The notes below the pieces were generated by a model, which saw nothing but the letters and a program-made list of their open reading frames with translations, did no database searches and was not told the origin of the DNA. Positions 1-9,151 of a stretch of 64,000 bases of DNA are shown one piece after another. Position 1 is the first letter of the stretch. The number at the start of each line of letters is the position of its first letter. A program made the translations under genes and the position numbers. Origin of the DNA: Eubacteriales bacterium (GTDB lineage Bacteria; Bacillota; Clostridia; Peptostreptococcales; Anaerovoracaceae). Location: NCBI GenBank assembly GCA_028706405.1, contig JAQWBM010000003.1:31152-95151 (forward strand), read 5' to 3'.

Positions 1-517
1 AAGTCTATGTGACTGCCAAAATCTGAATGGTCAGCAAATAGACGATATGGTTTGCGAGTACCTCATGGATTATGCAAATGAAAACTCCAATATTTATAAG
101 CTGTTGGAAAACTTAAAGGGCCGCTTTCAGAATGAGATAAAGTCTAATCCAATACAAGAAATAGAAACTAAAATAAAAAAGCTAAATGATCAGATTGATA
201 ATCTCATCAAGACTTTATCATATACTGAACTTGACAATGAACTTGCACCTGCACTTATACAACGCATAAATGGTGAAGTCTCAAAGCTGGATAATGAAGT
301 TAAAATGTTAAATGAAGAAAAACTAAATCTACAAAGCAGTATAAACAATCTCTCTGACAGGTCTATCCAATTAGACATAATTTCAAGAGCACTAAGTAGT
401 CTCAAAGACAACTTTGGTAACTTAACCATTTATGAGAAGCGAAACCTTATTAGACTTCTAATTCAAAAGATTGAATGGGATGGACAAGACTTACATATTT
501 TTATTTACGGCGAATAG
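1..517 (+). CDS. Large serine recombinase, C-terminal part (cut by window edge)
   Basis: The reading frame is open from the left edge, so this is the C-terminal part of a longer protein. It begins with a CDC...VCEYL stretch typical of the end of the recombinase zinc-ribbon. A long charged coiled coil follows (KKLNDQIDNL...LNEEKLNLQ), and the end is RNLIRLLIQKIEWDG, the usual terminal signature of large serine recombinases. The catalytic domain must lie left of the window. Such enzymes integrate and excise mobile elements and often sit beside the attachment site. Here the gene stops about 50 bp before a truncated feoB, which supports an integrated element whose body lies to the left. The family is fairly sure; the exact element type is unknown. 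Confidence 0.8.
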   Translation, partial: SLCDCQNLNGQQIDDMVCEYLMDYANENSNIYKLLENLKGRFQNEIKSNPIQEIETKIKKLNDQIDNLIKTLSYTELDNELAPALIQRINGEVSKLDNEVKMLNEEKLNLQSSINNLSDRSIQLDIISRALSSLKDNFGNLTIYEKRNLIRLLIQKIEWDGQDLHIFIYGE

Positions 518-564
518 CGAATTGTCAGCGCTCTATTCGTCGTATAAATCAAAATTGCCCTTAG

Positions 565-1311
565 AGTGGTTGCGCATTTCCGACTCTTATCGCTATCATT
601 ACAATATTCTTTGCAGGCTATGCGGCGAGCCCTTTCCAATCTGTGCTGTCAGCGCTGCTTTTAACAGGGGTAATTGTCCTGGGTATCGCTATGACTCTGA
701 TAGTTTCAAGGATATTATCCAAAACAATATTAAAAGGGCTTCCTTCTTCCTTTACGCTGGAGCTGCCACCCTATCGGAAGCCTCAGATCGGCACGGTGAT
801 CGTAAGGTCGGTGTTTGACAGAACCCTGTTTGTGCTGGGCAGGGCAGTGCTGGTTGCTGCCCCCGCAGGTGTGGTCATCTGGGTGATGGCTAATATATAC
901 GTTGGCGATATCAGCATACTTAAACAATGTGCAATATTTTTAGACCCTTTTGCACAGCTTATCGGTTTGGATGGGTATATTCTTTTGGCTTTCATGCTCG
1001 GATTTCCAGCTAATGAAATTGTGATCCCTATCGTAATAATGAGCTATATGTCCGCAAGCAGTATGCTCGAGCTGGATAGCTTTACGCAGTTGGGAGATTT
1101 GCTTGTTTCCAATGGCTGGACCTGGCTCACAGCTTTATGTATGATGCTGTTCTCTTTGATGCATTGGCCATGCGGTACGACGTGTCTGACCATAAAAAAA
1201 GAATCCAGGAGCTGGAAATGGACTCTGGTTTCTTTTCTGATACCGACGGTAACAGGCATTGTGGTATGCTTTTTTGTGGCGAGTACTGCTCGTCTGTTGG
1301 GGTTTGCATAA
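565..1311 (+). pseudogene. feoB: feoB, 5'-truncated C-terminal remnant (ferrous iron transporter)
   Basis: After a stop at 562-564 the frame reads SGCAFPTLIAIITIFFAGYA, matching the membrane-domain segment of FeoB that normally follows a conserved CNGRFP-like motif. It continues for about 249 residues to the end of the protein, including GFPANEIVIP and the terminal HWPCGTTCLTIKKE...WKWT signature. FeoB is the GTP-driven Fe(II) importer of the inner membrane. The G domain and the first half of the membrane domain are missing, and their place is taken by the recombinase end. A GTG at 643 could give a shorter product, but it would lack the GTPase. The likely cause is integration of a mobile element inside feoB; precise excision might restore it. 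Confidence 0.8.
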
Positions 1312-1327
1312 ATTGAAATTTTCGTTC

Positions 1328-2686
1328 TCACTTGGGCGTTCTGGTACAGTTATCGCGAACATCACCCGGAGTTTTGTCTCCAGAAGCTCCCTGAACCCCG
1401 CCGGTTTCTTTAGCCGGTCGAGATCTGCGCTTGTCCTTGTTATAACCTGACTTCTTTCTCGGCTTATTATTATGATTCTCTTTTGCAGACTTTGCAGCAG
1501 CCAAAACACTGTTTTGATATTTTTCTTTTATCCATTTTTCAGCATTTTCTCTAGACGCCTCCACAACTGAATCAGAAGGTAATTCTGATTCTTTGATCAA
1601 AGAGCCTGTATGCTCCTCGATCTCATAAAGACTCATAATATCATCACTGGTTACCAAGGTAATGGCTCGGCCACCTTTACCGGCTCGTCCGGTACGTCCA
1701 ATACGGTGAACGTAACTGTCCTTTTCAAGCGGTACATCATAATTTACAACTAAGGACAGATCTTCAATATGGATCCCGCGTGCCGCCACATCGGTAGCTA
1801 CAAGCAAATGAATGCCTCCGTTCTTGAATTGCTCCATTATTCTCAGTCTTTTTGACTGAGGTATATCTCCATGGATCGCCTGTGACGCATATCCTTTTGA
1901 AGACAGGAACCTATGAACGTGATCCGCAGCGTAACGAGTATTACAGAAGATTAAGCAGCTTTCCGGAGTTTCGGTCATCAATATACGGTGAATCTGAGTA
2001 CGTTTTTCATTTTTGTTTACCCGATAGTATGTTTGATCTATGGTGTCAACGGTTTTTGTCTGAGATTCGATCTCTACCGTAATTGGGTTTTTCATATAAC
2101 CCCGGCATATGCTTTTTATTTCAGATGGCATGGTAGCCGAAAAAAGAAGAGTGATTCTATCTTTCGAGAGAGTTTTGATGATTTTGAACACCTGATCGAT
2201 AAAGCCCATATCCAGCATTCTGTCGGCTTCATCCAGAACAAGATATCGGACCTGCTTCACCTTAAGATGACCATTGCGTATGTGATCATAAATGCGGCCG
2301 GGAGTTCCCGTTACGATAGAAACTCCTTTCTTCAGATTCTGGATTTCAGCTTTCATGCTATGCTGTCCATAGACAGCAGTTGTTTTGTGTGTAAGATAAG
2401 CAGACATCTGCTTCAGGTCATTATCGATCTGAACTGCAAGCTCACGGGTTGGAGTCAGAATAAGGCATTGAGGCTCCATGGAGGACGGATCCGACATCTG
2501 CAGCAAGGGAATGCCGAAAACCGCTGTTTTACCGCTGCCTGTCTTTGACATTACAATCATATCTATTTTATTGAGGATGTGGGGTATTACTCTGCTCTGC
2601 ACCTCGGTGGGTTTCTGAAAGCCCATCTCTTCAATTGCTTTTAAGATGGGAGGAGAAATGCCTAAATCGTTAAAGTTTTTATTCAT
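1328..2686 (-). CDS. DEAD-box ATP-dependent RNA helicase
   Basis: The 452-residue protein unwinds RNA duplexes and probably acts in ribosome assembly or mRNA turnover, as CshA/DbpA-type enzymes do. Helicase motifs appear in order: Q motif GFQKPTEVQ (22-30), Walker A SKTGSGKT (47-54), PTRELA (79-84), TPGR (128-131), DEAD (152-155), SAT (183-185), and HRIGRTGR near residue 330. After about residue 385 comes a Lys/Arg-rich tail of low complexity, typical for RNA binding. It converges with the feoB remnant, with 16 bp between stops. An ATG start is used, with no gene close upstream. Which paralogue (cshA, dbpA, deaD) it is cannot be decided from sequence alone. Confidence 0.93.
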   Translation of the reverse strand: MNKNFNDLGISPPILKAIEEMGFQKPTEVQSRVIPHILNKIDMIVMSKTGSGKTAVFGIPLLQMSDPSSMEPQCLILTPTRELAVQIDNDLKQMSAYLTHKTTAVYGQHSMKAEIQNLKKGVSIVTGTPGRIYDHIRNGHLKVKQVRYLVLDEADRMLDMGFIDQVFKIIKTLSKDRITLLFSATMPSEIKSICRGYMKNPITVEIESQTKTVDTIDQTYYRVNKNEKRTQIHRILMTETPESCLIFCNTRYAADHVHRFLSSKGYASQAIHGDIPQSKRLRIMEQFKNGGIHLLVATDVAARGIHIEDLSLVVNYDVPLEKDSYVHRIGRTGRAGKGGRAITLVTSDDIMSLYEIEEHTGSLIKESELPSDSVVEASRENAEKWIKEKYQNSVLAAAKSAKENHNNKPRKKSGYNKDKRRSRPAKETGGVQGASGDKTPGDVRDNCTRTPK

Positions 2687-2936
2687 TTATTTATTCCTTA
2701 TGATTTATTGAATTAGCTTTAAGGCTTGCTGAACAATTCATTCAACATAAATTAATATACCACATTTTAACCAACGTTTTTCAAAAATTATTAATATGAC
2801 GGGACAAAGATAGTTTTTATCTCTCGTCTCTGGCTTACCACAATTCACAAGATAACATTTTTTTCATAATATGAATACAGAAAATGATATTGATAAGAAC
2901 ATGAGAATAACCGGGTAAAAGGAGGAATCATATAAC

Positions 2937-3479
2937 ATGCCACGAATATATTTAAGTCCATCCGCACAGGAGTCTGATTCCTGGCTGATTGGCGGAAATG
3001 AAGAATATTATATGAATTTGATTGCAGACGCTATGATCCCTTTTTTGAGAGCAAGCGGTATTGATTTTATAAGAAATGATCCGGGTAATTCATTATCCCA
3101 AATCCTCTCGCAATCCAATGCCGGCAATTATGATCTGCATCTGGCGCTGTATTCAAATTCGTCTCCCGAAAACATGAGAGGGCTTTTTCAAGGTCCTGAC
3201 ATTTACTATTTTGCCATAAGCAAAGAGGGTAACAGAGCAGCAAAAATGATAGCTGAAAAAATAAGAAGCATCTATCCTGCTCCCGATTTTGTTCAAGTGA
3301 TACCAACGACGATCCTTGTTGAACTAAGAAGGACAAAAGCTCCTGCAATTCTGGCTAAGATCGCTTACCGTGACAATTATGCAGATGCCGCTTGGGTGAG
3401 GGATAACATTGATTCTATCGGGAAACAACTTGCCATGGCTGCTGCTGAGTATTTAAATGTACCTTTTGCTATCACGTGA
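2937..3479 (+). CDS. N-acetylmuramoyl-L-alanine amidase-like protein, active site apparently degenerate
   Basis: The 180-residue protein starts after a strong AAAGGAGG site. It follows the pattern of a clostridial amidase family: IYLSPSAQ at the N-terminus, GGNEEYYMN (19-27), RNDPG, DLHLALYSN (66-74), IYPAP and PTT, then AKIAYRDN (140-147). Active relatives, as I recall them, have LALHSN and EIAYHDN at the last two places, giving a zinc-ligand His and a catalytic Glu. Here these are Tyr72, Lys141 and Arg145. The fold is probably kept while hydrolysis is lost, so a muropeptide-binding or regulatory role is possible. No signal peptide is visible. The family call is good; loss of activity is inferred. 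Confidence 0.7.
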   Translation: MPRIYLSPSAQESDSWLIGGNEEYYMNLIADAMIPFLRASGIDFIRNDPGNSLSQILSQSNAGNYDLHLALYSNSSPENMRGLFQGPDIYYFAISKEGNRAAKMIAEKIRSIYPAPDFVQVIPTTILVELRRTKAPAILAKIAYRDNYADAAWVRDNIDSIGKQLAMAAAEYLNVPFAIT

Positions 3480-3597
3480 TCAAAATTCTCGTTATTATCT
3501 TAATCCTGTGTTATACTAATATCAAATATCGAAAAACGCAGTAGAAATCTGCAAATTCTGTGAGCCAGTAAAAGTGAAGGCATATCGAGGATACATC

Positions 3598-4770
3598 ATG
3601 GAAAAAATTATTGAAATACTTAGATATTCACTGGAAAATGAAACCCTGATCAAGCTGAGCTTCGGAAGCCTTAGAAAGAAGTCTAACCTTTTCAAGAAAA
3701 CGATTGTCCGTCCCTTGCTGCTGCAGGGAGAATTGTGCTATCAGATTGAATATCATTTTACGAATAAAGTGACTCACAGCAATTTAAAAAAAGAGGAATG
3801 CTTGCCTCTTTTTGAAGAATTGATCTATGATACTTACAAACAAATCAATTTGTTTTGCGTTGATGCGGATTATCAAATACTTGTCTCCAATACGGATAAG
3901 CCTAAAATCATAAAAAAGTCTGCAACCAAGACTATGCCACAGCTTGCTCATAACAAAGAAAAAAAGTATATACTGCCTGATGGTACCCCCTTTGATTTCC
4001 TGATTCGTCTTGGAGTCATGGATAATAGCGGGAAAGTATTTCAAAAGCACTATGCGAAATTCCGCCAGATCAACCGATTTTTAGAAATCGTCTCTGATGT
4101 CCTGCCCTTCCTGCCGGAAAAGACCCTTCCGGATAATAAGAAAAGTCAAGAACCTCTTCGCATTATTGATTTTGGATGCGGGAAAGCTTACCTCACCTTT
4201 GCTCTTTATCATTATCTGAAATTAATACTTAGTAAAAATGTATCAATAATAGGCCTTGATTTAAAAACTGATGTTATTGATTTTTGTAATATGATAGCTG
4301 AAGACTTGAAATATGAAGAGCTTCAATTTTTGGAAGGAGATATCGCAGAGTATTCGGAAAAGGCGAATATCGATATCGATATGGTCGTTACGCTCCACGC
4401 ATGCGATACCGCTACGGACTATGCCTTGATTAAGGCTGTAAATTGGGGTGCCTCCGTCATCTTATCCGTTCCCTGTTGCCAGCATGAGCTGTTCAGCCAG
4501 ATTTCGAATGATCTTCACAAGCCGATCCTCAAGCATGGGATACTCAATGAACGGTTCTGCGCCGTCCTGACCGATGGACTTCGCGGTCTGAAACTCGAAG
4601 AACAGGGCTATGAAGTATCAATGGTTGAATTTGCCAGCCTTGAGCATACCTCCAAAAACATCATGATACGCGCTGTCAAAACCGGAAGAAAAAGCGCTGC
4701 CGCAGGTGAAAAATATCGACGATTAAAAGAGTATTGGCACGTAAACCCTACCATCGATCGGCTGGTTTAA
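3598..4770 (+). CDS. Class I SAM-dependent methyltransferase (Methyltransf_32-like)
   Basis: About 390 residues. The N-terminal ~130 residues form a family-specific domain. The SAM-binding motif DFGCGKAYLTFALYHYL lies in the middle, followed by the acidic strand IIGLDLKTDVIDFC and VTLHACDTATDYAL, with SVPCCQHEL after it. The pattern fits stand-alone Methyltransf_32 proteins; the substrate is unknown (RNA is a guess). I chose the ATG at 3598 because CGAGGA precedes it at good spacing. A GTG at 3574 in the same frame has no ribosome site. The stop overlaps the convergent lipoprotein gene by 4 bases. Confidence 0.75.
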   Translation: MEKIIEILRYSLENETLIKLSFGSLRKKSNLFKKTIVRPLLLQGELCYQIEYHFTNKVTHSNLKKEECLPLFEELIYDTYKQINLFCVDADYQILVSNTDKPKIIKKSATKTMPQLAHNKEKKYILPDGTPFDFLIRLGVMDNSGKVFQKHYAKFRQINRFLEIVSDVLPFLPEKTLPDNKKSQEPLRIIDFGCGKAYLTFALYHYLKLILSKNVSIIGLDLKTDVIDFCNMIAEDLKYEELQFLEGDIAEYSEKANIDIDMVVTLHACDTATDYALIKAVNWGASVILSVPCCQHELFSQISNDLHKPILKHGILNERFCAVLTDGLRGLKLEEQGYEVSMVEFASLEHTSKNIMIRAVKTGRKSAAAGEKYRRLKEYWHVNPTIDRLV

Positions 4771-5003
4771 CCGATTAAAGTACGATTTTCTCTTTTATTT
4801 GCATAAACTGTACCATCCTCTATTGGAAAATCTACAATATAATCAAGCTTATATTCACCTGTCCAGCTTTTACTTTCCCCATTATAAATATAATTTTTTT
4901 CTATGATCGGCTCAATAGAGCAACCGGAAAGCAATAAGGACATTATAATAAACAGTGCAATAGCAGCAATGCCTTTTTCATTCAGCGATATATCACTCCT
5001 CAT
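4767..5003 (-). CDS. Small lipoprotein, possibly truncated
   Basis: The 78-residue product has a hydrophobic signal segment (AAIALFIIMSLLLSGC) ending in a lipobox, so it should be lipidated and exported. The mature part is only about 50 residues (NYIYNGESKSWTGEYKLDYI...) and stops abruptly, as if it were the first strands of a longer domain. It has a good AGGAGG site and lies 55 bp downstream of the stalk-domain gene. It is thus the fourth gene of the left BlaI module, in the same place as the 178-residue lipoprotein of the right module. Function unknown. Confidence 0.55.
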   Translation of the reverse strand: MRSDISLNEKGIAAIALFIIMSLLLSGCSIEPIIEKNYIYNGESKSWTGEYKLDYIVDFPIEDGTVYANKRENRTLIG

Positions 5004-5058
5004 ATTATATAAGTCCTCCTAAGGCTATTATAAAAGTATTCTTGACAAGATAAGAGAC

Positions 5059-6642
5059 CTAATTATTCTTAACAAACACTACCTTCCCATTCTCTATGCG
5101 TACCAAGAGCACGTTTTCAATGGTTTTATATATTACCTTACCCGTATCATCGATAATCATCATTTTATATTGAGATAGGCTATCCTTTTCAAACACGGCT
5201 ACCACATAACCACTCTGAATTTCAAGGCTCTTAACCTTTCCGCCCGGATTCAAAGATTCTTCTTTTCCATAGATGTAAAGCTGGTTGTTATCCTTCAATG
5301 AATAATATAGTTTACCTTCCAAAACCTCATAAAAACTCACAGCTTCATCTACCAGTAACTCAGCTTTGCCGCCATTAATAGAAATTTTATAAATAAAATT
5401 ATTTTGGTCGGCAAAATATATTGTATTATCAACTATTTTGAAACTTGTCACTTCATTATCACACAATCTGGCTTGTTCATTGCTGTTGATGTTAACTCTG
5501 TAAATACCTGTTGTTGCAGCATTATTATCTTCCAAATAATAGCCATAATACCCCAACACATATATATCATTATTGATTAAATACAAGTCATTGCTTGACC
5601 TTCCACTCCGTGATCTATTATTACCTGACCCAAGTTCATAAATGTACATGCCATAAGAATAGTCTGGATCACCTACATTTTCATATTCTTTTTCGTTATT
5701 CTTTCTAATCTGTAAGTTTTTTACGTTAAAAGGGAACCTTTGTTCAACTCGCACAGTATAATCATCGCATATTTTCATAAGCGAATATCCGATGTCGAGA
5801 ACTTCAGAGGTACCGTCGTCTTTAAGCCGGATAAGATGATCTGACCCCATTGTTACTCCGCCTGTGTGATAACTGAGCAATGCCTTGCCATTATCGGTTT
5901 TAAGAGATGCGTATACATATTTGGTGCCATAGCCTGCTTCTGGCAGTTGATATACTTTTTTCTTCTCAGTAGGATTCGCTGCGGGGACCTGATAAATTAT
6001 ACCATTAGAGCCTTCATAATAAAAATAATCTCCGGCCATTGTAAAGGCGCCTTTTTCACCATTTTCACGGGTTACTATCGATAAGGTTATCTGTCCTGCT
6101 GCGGCATTTCCGCTTTTCGTTGAATTGATCATTAATCCATTCTTGCTATCAAAGGAATAGTCCCAGCCGAATTCCTCCACTGCAAAACGCCATGTCAAAG
6201 GGAAATAAGTAACATTTCTAAACAGCAATAGCGGGTAAGCTTCTTTTGAATTATCAATGAATTCTTCATTGACCTTTATCGGAAAGCTCGCTTTAGCTGC
6301 TGTATAAATACTGCGATTCGACGATTTTGCCTTGTATTTATGATAATCCCAACTTACTCCGGTTTTTGCAACATTCAATCCTGTACTGCTATTCCAGACA
6401 CTTTCGAGTCCCAGAAAACGGCAGTCATAATATGTCATAGGGAAATATGTTATATCCTTATAGGTTATTAATGGATATTGGTTTGTTTTATTTTCTATAG
6501 CAGTTCCATTTAAGGTTACTATAAAGGACGGCAGCTTGACTGTAACAGCAGATGAGGCTGCATGCGCCGTAGGAGCTGTTTGAGAAAATATGCAGGTTAT
6601 CAATATAGCCATAAGCACAATCATAGATATATTCTTTTTCAT
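5059..6642 (-). CDS. Secreted stalk-domain protein with DUF5050-like C-terminus
   Basis: The protein has a signal peptide (MKKNISMIVLMAILITCIFS ... AHA). Two copy-like stalk segments of the copper amine oxidase N-terminal type follow (VTLNGTAIENKTNQYPLITY and VNEEFIDNSKEAYPLLLF), each with YFP(M/L)T(Y/W). A C-terminal half of repeated short beta strands with IYFADQNNFIYKI and LYYSLKDNNQLYIYG resembles DUF5050/beta-propeller proteins. It is predicted to be extracellular or wall-attached; no enzymatic residues are recognised. Start: an ATG at 6657 overlaps the upstream gene by ATGA, but the ATG at 6642 has GAGGGGG at proper spacing, so 6642 is preferred. It is the third gene of the left BlaI/M56 module. 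Confidence 0.72.
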   Translation of the reverse strand: MKKNISMIVLMAILITCIFSQTAPTAHAASSAVTVKLPSFIVTLNGTAIENKTNQYPLITYKDITYFPMTYYDCRFLGLESVWNSSTGLNVAKTGVSWDYHKYKAKSSNRSIYTAAKASFPIKVNEEFIDNSKEAYPLLLFRNVTYFPLTWRFAVEEFGWDYSFDSKNGLMINSTKSGNAAAGQITLSIVTRENGEKGAFTMAGDYFYYEGSNGIIYQVPAANPTEKKKVYQLPEAGYGTKYVYASLKTDNGKALLSYHTGGVTMGSDHLIRLKDDGTSEVLDIGYSLMKICDDYTVRVEQRFPFNVKNLQIRKNNEKEYENVGDPDYSYGMYIYELGSGNNRSRSGRSSNDLYLINNDIYVLGYYGYYLEDNNAATTGIYRVNINSNEQARLCDNEVTSFKIVDNTIYFADQNNFIYKISINGGKAELLVDEAVSFYEVLEGKLYYSLKDNNQLYIYGKEESLNPGGKVKSLEIQSGYVVAVFEKDSLSQYKMMIIDDTGKVIYKTIENVLLVRIENGKVVFVKNN

Positions 6643-6653
6643 GGCAATCCCCC

Positions 6654-7916
6654 TCATTCATTCAACTCTTCCCCTAAATCAAGACGTTCAAGGTCTATTA
6701 CCACAATCTCAGCATGGGGAGACAACTCATCTGAATTTATATCTGCTGCTTTGTCCGATACAGCACTTTGTGATGACCCCGACTGATTTTCATTGTGTTC
6801 ATTTTCACTGACCCGGGTTTGAAGGTCTTCTTCGTTATTATCGGCATTTATGGTTTCTGTTTCCTGCATCGCTTCCGCGCTTTCACTAACAACCTTCCCT
6901 GCTTCTTCAGCATACGCTGCCGGATAATTTATCTGCATAGCCGCCCCAAAAAAGATAGCGATAAATATCACAAGGATTAGAGGCACATAGCCTTTTTTCC
7001 GTTTTGTTGAACTGAATATATTTTTGATCCTGACCTCAAGGCTTTCTTTTCCGGTTCCAAAGCTTGTCAGGAATGAGGAGAACCTTCTACTGGCCCTTGG
7101 AGATGCCATATCAAGAATCATAAGGCTATAAAGCTTTTTCTCTTCATGATCTGCTCCACTTAGGGTTTTTGTGTCACAAGAGATTTCAATATCCCTGCTT
7201 GCTCTGCGGGACATAATATGTACGAAAGGATTAAACCAGTGTATCGCCGATATGATCATAAGCAATATCTTAAACAAGGTATCGTTGCGCTTCATATGAA
7301 TCATTTCATGTCTCAGAATCATTCTCAGCTTTAAATCGTCATTTTTTTCATCCGGTAAAAGCAGTACGGGCTTTAATACTCCGAAAACCACTGGTCCAGA
7401 TATTTTTCTGCAAATATAAATGCCTGGTGCATCTTTTTTCATTTTTAGTCCTACCTCTTGACCGATTTCAAGTGCTGCGTCTACGGTCTTATGTGATGGG
7501 ATGCAGTAATATTTTCGGATGCTTATTATGAAAATCATATAACAAGTCAATTTATATAGAATGAATATGATGAGACCCGCAAAATATAAAGCTGTTATGA
7601 TCTCCAGAACATTTAGCATTGGCATCGTTTTCAGAAAAGCAGCTCCATAGACAGGGCTATTATTTATTGATGCAGTCACCCCAATAGCCGGGTTATCTAA
7701 AGTCAACCGTTCTAAAAAAGGAATCTCAAAAATAAACGGAAAGCCCTTCACGGTTGAAAAAGGAATCAATAACCTTATCGTAATAACAAGCCATATCCAG
7801 TATTGCAGTGTGGAACTGTATATTTTACTGATTAAAGGACTCAAAATCAGCAGGAGCCCAATGATTGGCATCATGCTGACCGATAGCTCTAAAATGTTAA
7901 GAAATATACCTGACAT
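6654..7916 (-). CDS. M56 (BlaR1/MecR1-like) membrane metalloprotease, antirepressor
   Basis: Several N-terminal membrane helices surround a cytosolic zinc protease domain with HEMIH (203-207 from the chosen start) and the third-ligand segment RDIEISCD. These are hallmarks of BlaR1 proteins, which cleave or inactivate a BlaI repressor after a signal. After a last helix (VPLILVIFIAIFFGAAMQ) there is only an acidic, Ser/Glu-rich tail. The penicillin-binding sensor domain is absent, so the signal is unlikely to be a beta-lactam bound in the classical way. Start: the ATG at 7916 is preceded by GAGGAAAAGGGT. An in-frame ATG at 7955 lies inside blaI. The partner repressor is directly upstream and the stalk protein directly downstream. 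Confidence 0.88.
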   Translation of the reverse strand: MSGIFLNILELSVSMMPIIGLLLILSPLISKIYSSTLQYWIWLVITIRLLIPFSTVKGFPFIFEIPFLERLTLDNPAIGVTASINNSPVYGAAFLKTMPMLNVLEIITALYFAGLIIFILYKLTCYMIFIISIRKYYCIPSHKTVDAALEIGQEVGLKMKKDAPGIYICRKISGPVVFGVLKPVLLLPDEKNDDLKLRMILRHEMIHMKRNDTLFKILLMIISAIHWFNPFVHIMSRRASRDIEISCDTKTLSGADHEEKKLYSLMILDMASPRASRRFSSFLTSFGTGKESLEVRIKNIFSSTKRKKGYVPLILVIFIAIFFGAAMQINYPAAYAEEAGKVVSESAEAMQETETINADNNEEDLQTRVSENEHNENQSGSSQSAVSDKAADINSDELSPHAEIVVIDLERLDLGEELNE

Positions 7917-7929
7917 ACCCTTTTCCTCT

Positions 7930-8313
7930 TTATTTCTTCTTTGAAACCTCTTCAACGTATTTCTTTAATTCAAGCAGGTCTTCTTCATCTATGGCTTCTC
8001 CGTCGTACAAGGCTGCCACAAAATTTTTAACGGATCCCATATGCATCTTTTCAAGAAATGACTTACTTTCTTGGTGCAGGTAATCATCTTCGTCCACTAA
8101 AGGGGTATAATAATTTACCCTTCCTTGTTTAGAAAAAGCCAGAAATCCCCGATCTACCAGGCGTGCCAGAAAATTCAAAACCGTAGTTTGTGCCCACTTT
8201 TTTTCCTTTGGCAGATTCTCCATCACATAGGCTGATGTAACGGGCTGGTCGCTTTCCCATATAATCATCATGATTTCCAATTCACTCTCAGGTATTCTTT
8301 TAATACGTTCCAT
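7930..8313 (-). CDS. BlaI/MecI/CopY-family transcriptional repressor (left module)
   Basis: The 127-residue winged-helix repressor contains the family opening RIPESELEIMMIIWESDQPVT, the recognition region WAQTTVLNFLARLVDRGFLAF, and a C-terminal dimerisation helix with EEDLLELKKYVEE. Family members dimerise on TACA...TGTA-type operators and are inactivated by a partner M56 protease, here the next gene. It starts at an ATG after GGAGAT and is the first gene of the module. A palindrome at 8384-8407 in its upstream region is a candidate operator, implying autoregulation. Confidence 0.92.
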   Translation of the reverse strand: MERIKRIPESELEIMMIIWESDQPVTSAYVMENLPKEKKWAQTTVLNFLARLVDRGFLAFSKQGRVNYYTPLVDEDDYLHQESKSFLEKMHMGSVKNFVAALYDGEAIDEEDLLELKKYVEEVSKKK

Positions 8314-8383
8314 ATTTTATCTCCATTACTAAACTAATAGATTGTGTAATCTGATTTAATTATTTAACTCAATGATACTTTAT

Positions 8384-8407
8384 TCAATTCTACGGTTGTA
8401 GAATTGA
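8384..8407. promoter_or_regulatory. Perfect palindrome, candidate BlaI operator
   Basis: TCAATTCTAC-ggtt-GTAGAATTGA is a perfect 10-bp inverted repeat with a 4-base spacer, 71 bp upstream of the left blaI start. Its core TAC-N4-GTA is that of BlaI/CopY operators, with one inner base differing. It lies between the blaI start and the terminator of the upstream gene, so operator is likelier than terminator; no T-run follows. Confidence 0.5.
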
Positions 8408-8455
8408 GAAGTCAAGCAGTTCATATACAGTTAATAAAATTGTAATGATAATGCA

Positions 8456-8509
8456 ATAAAAAATCAAAGCCCGGTTCAAACCGACTTGTTCGATTTGAAC
8501 CGGGCTTTG
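8456..8509 (-). terminator. Intrinsic terminator of the right BlaI module
   Basis: CAAAGCCCGGTTCAAA (8465-8480) pairs perfectly over 16 bp with TTTGAACCGGGCTTTG (8494-8509). On the minus strand the stem is followed by a T-run (8457-8464). It lies 17 bp after the stop of the 178-residue lipoprotein gene. Confidence 0.92.
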
Positions 8510-8525
8510 GATCCGTGGATCAAGT

Positions 8526-9062
8526 TTATGGCAATTTATTATTTTTAATTTCTGAAATGTCTTCAAAAACCCTTGAATATACACCTTTTATATTTATTTC
8601 ACTTTCCGTATCATTATACAATCCATACCCCCAATACTTATTTTTAGTATATAATAAACCAGTTATATACGCCCCATCTTCCCAAGCCGGTTCATCTTCA
8701 TAGGCCAGGTCTTCCTTAATAAAATTAACATGAGATTTTTCGTTGTCAATAAAATAAAATGGTATTTCTGATTTCTTATATATGGAGACATATTCCGCAT
8801 CAGATGCTTCAGATAAGTTTTCTTTAGTGATAAATATTGCATCATATTTTGAGTCTAAGCTATCGTCATTTAAGAAGCCGAAATCAATTTCTTCAAACTT
8901 TACCTGTGATTCTCTGATTTCCGGAATATTACCAACGATTCCAATCCTTAATTCCTCACCTTCATATTTCTCTGTTTTATCTAATATATTAGCCGCTGAA
9001 CATCCTGTTAGTAACACTAACAGCATAATAAGCAAAAATATAATCTTCTTCAGAATTTTCAC
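8526..9062 (-). CDS. Lipoprotein of unknown function
   Basis: The 178-residue product has the signal KIIFLLIMLLVLLTGC with lipobox LLTGC, so it should be anchored in the outer leaflet of the membrane. The mature part contains YEGEELRIGIVGNIPEIRE, SKYDAIFITKENL, and IPFYFIDNEKSHVNF. I recall similar patterns in unnamed lipoproteins of Bacillus and clostridia, but no function. It is the last gene of the right BlaI module and is followed at once by a strong terminator. The left module has a 78-residue lipoprotein in the equivalent position. Confidence 0.75.
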   Translation of the reverse strand: MKILKKIIFLLIMLLVLLTGCSAANILDKTEKYEGEELRIGIVGNIPEIRESQVKFEEIDFGFLNDDSLDSKYDAIFITKENLSEASDAEYVSIYKKSEIPFYFIDNEKSHVNFIKEDLAYEDEPAWEDGAYITGLLYTKNKYWGYGLYNDTESEINIKGVYSRVFEDISEIKNNKLP

Positions 9063-9151
9063 CTCCCATTATAATTATTTCTTTATATTCATCTTAAACG
9101 ACTTAAAAGTAAAATGCTGGCCACACATAACTTATGCACTTATTTTATTAT

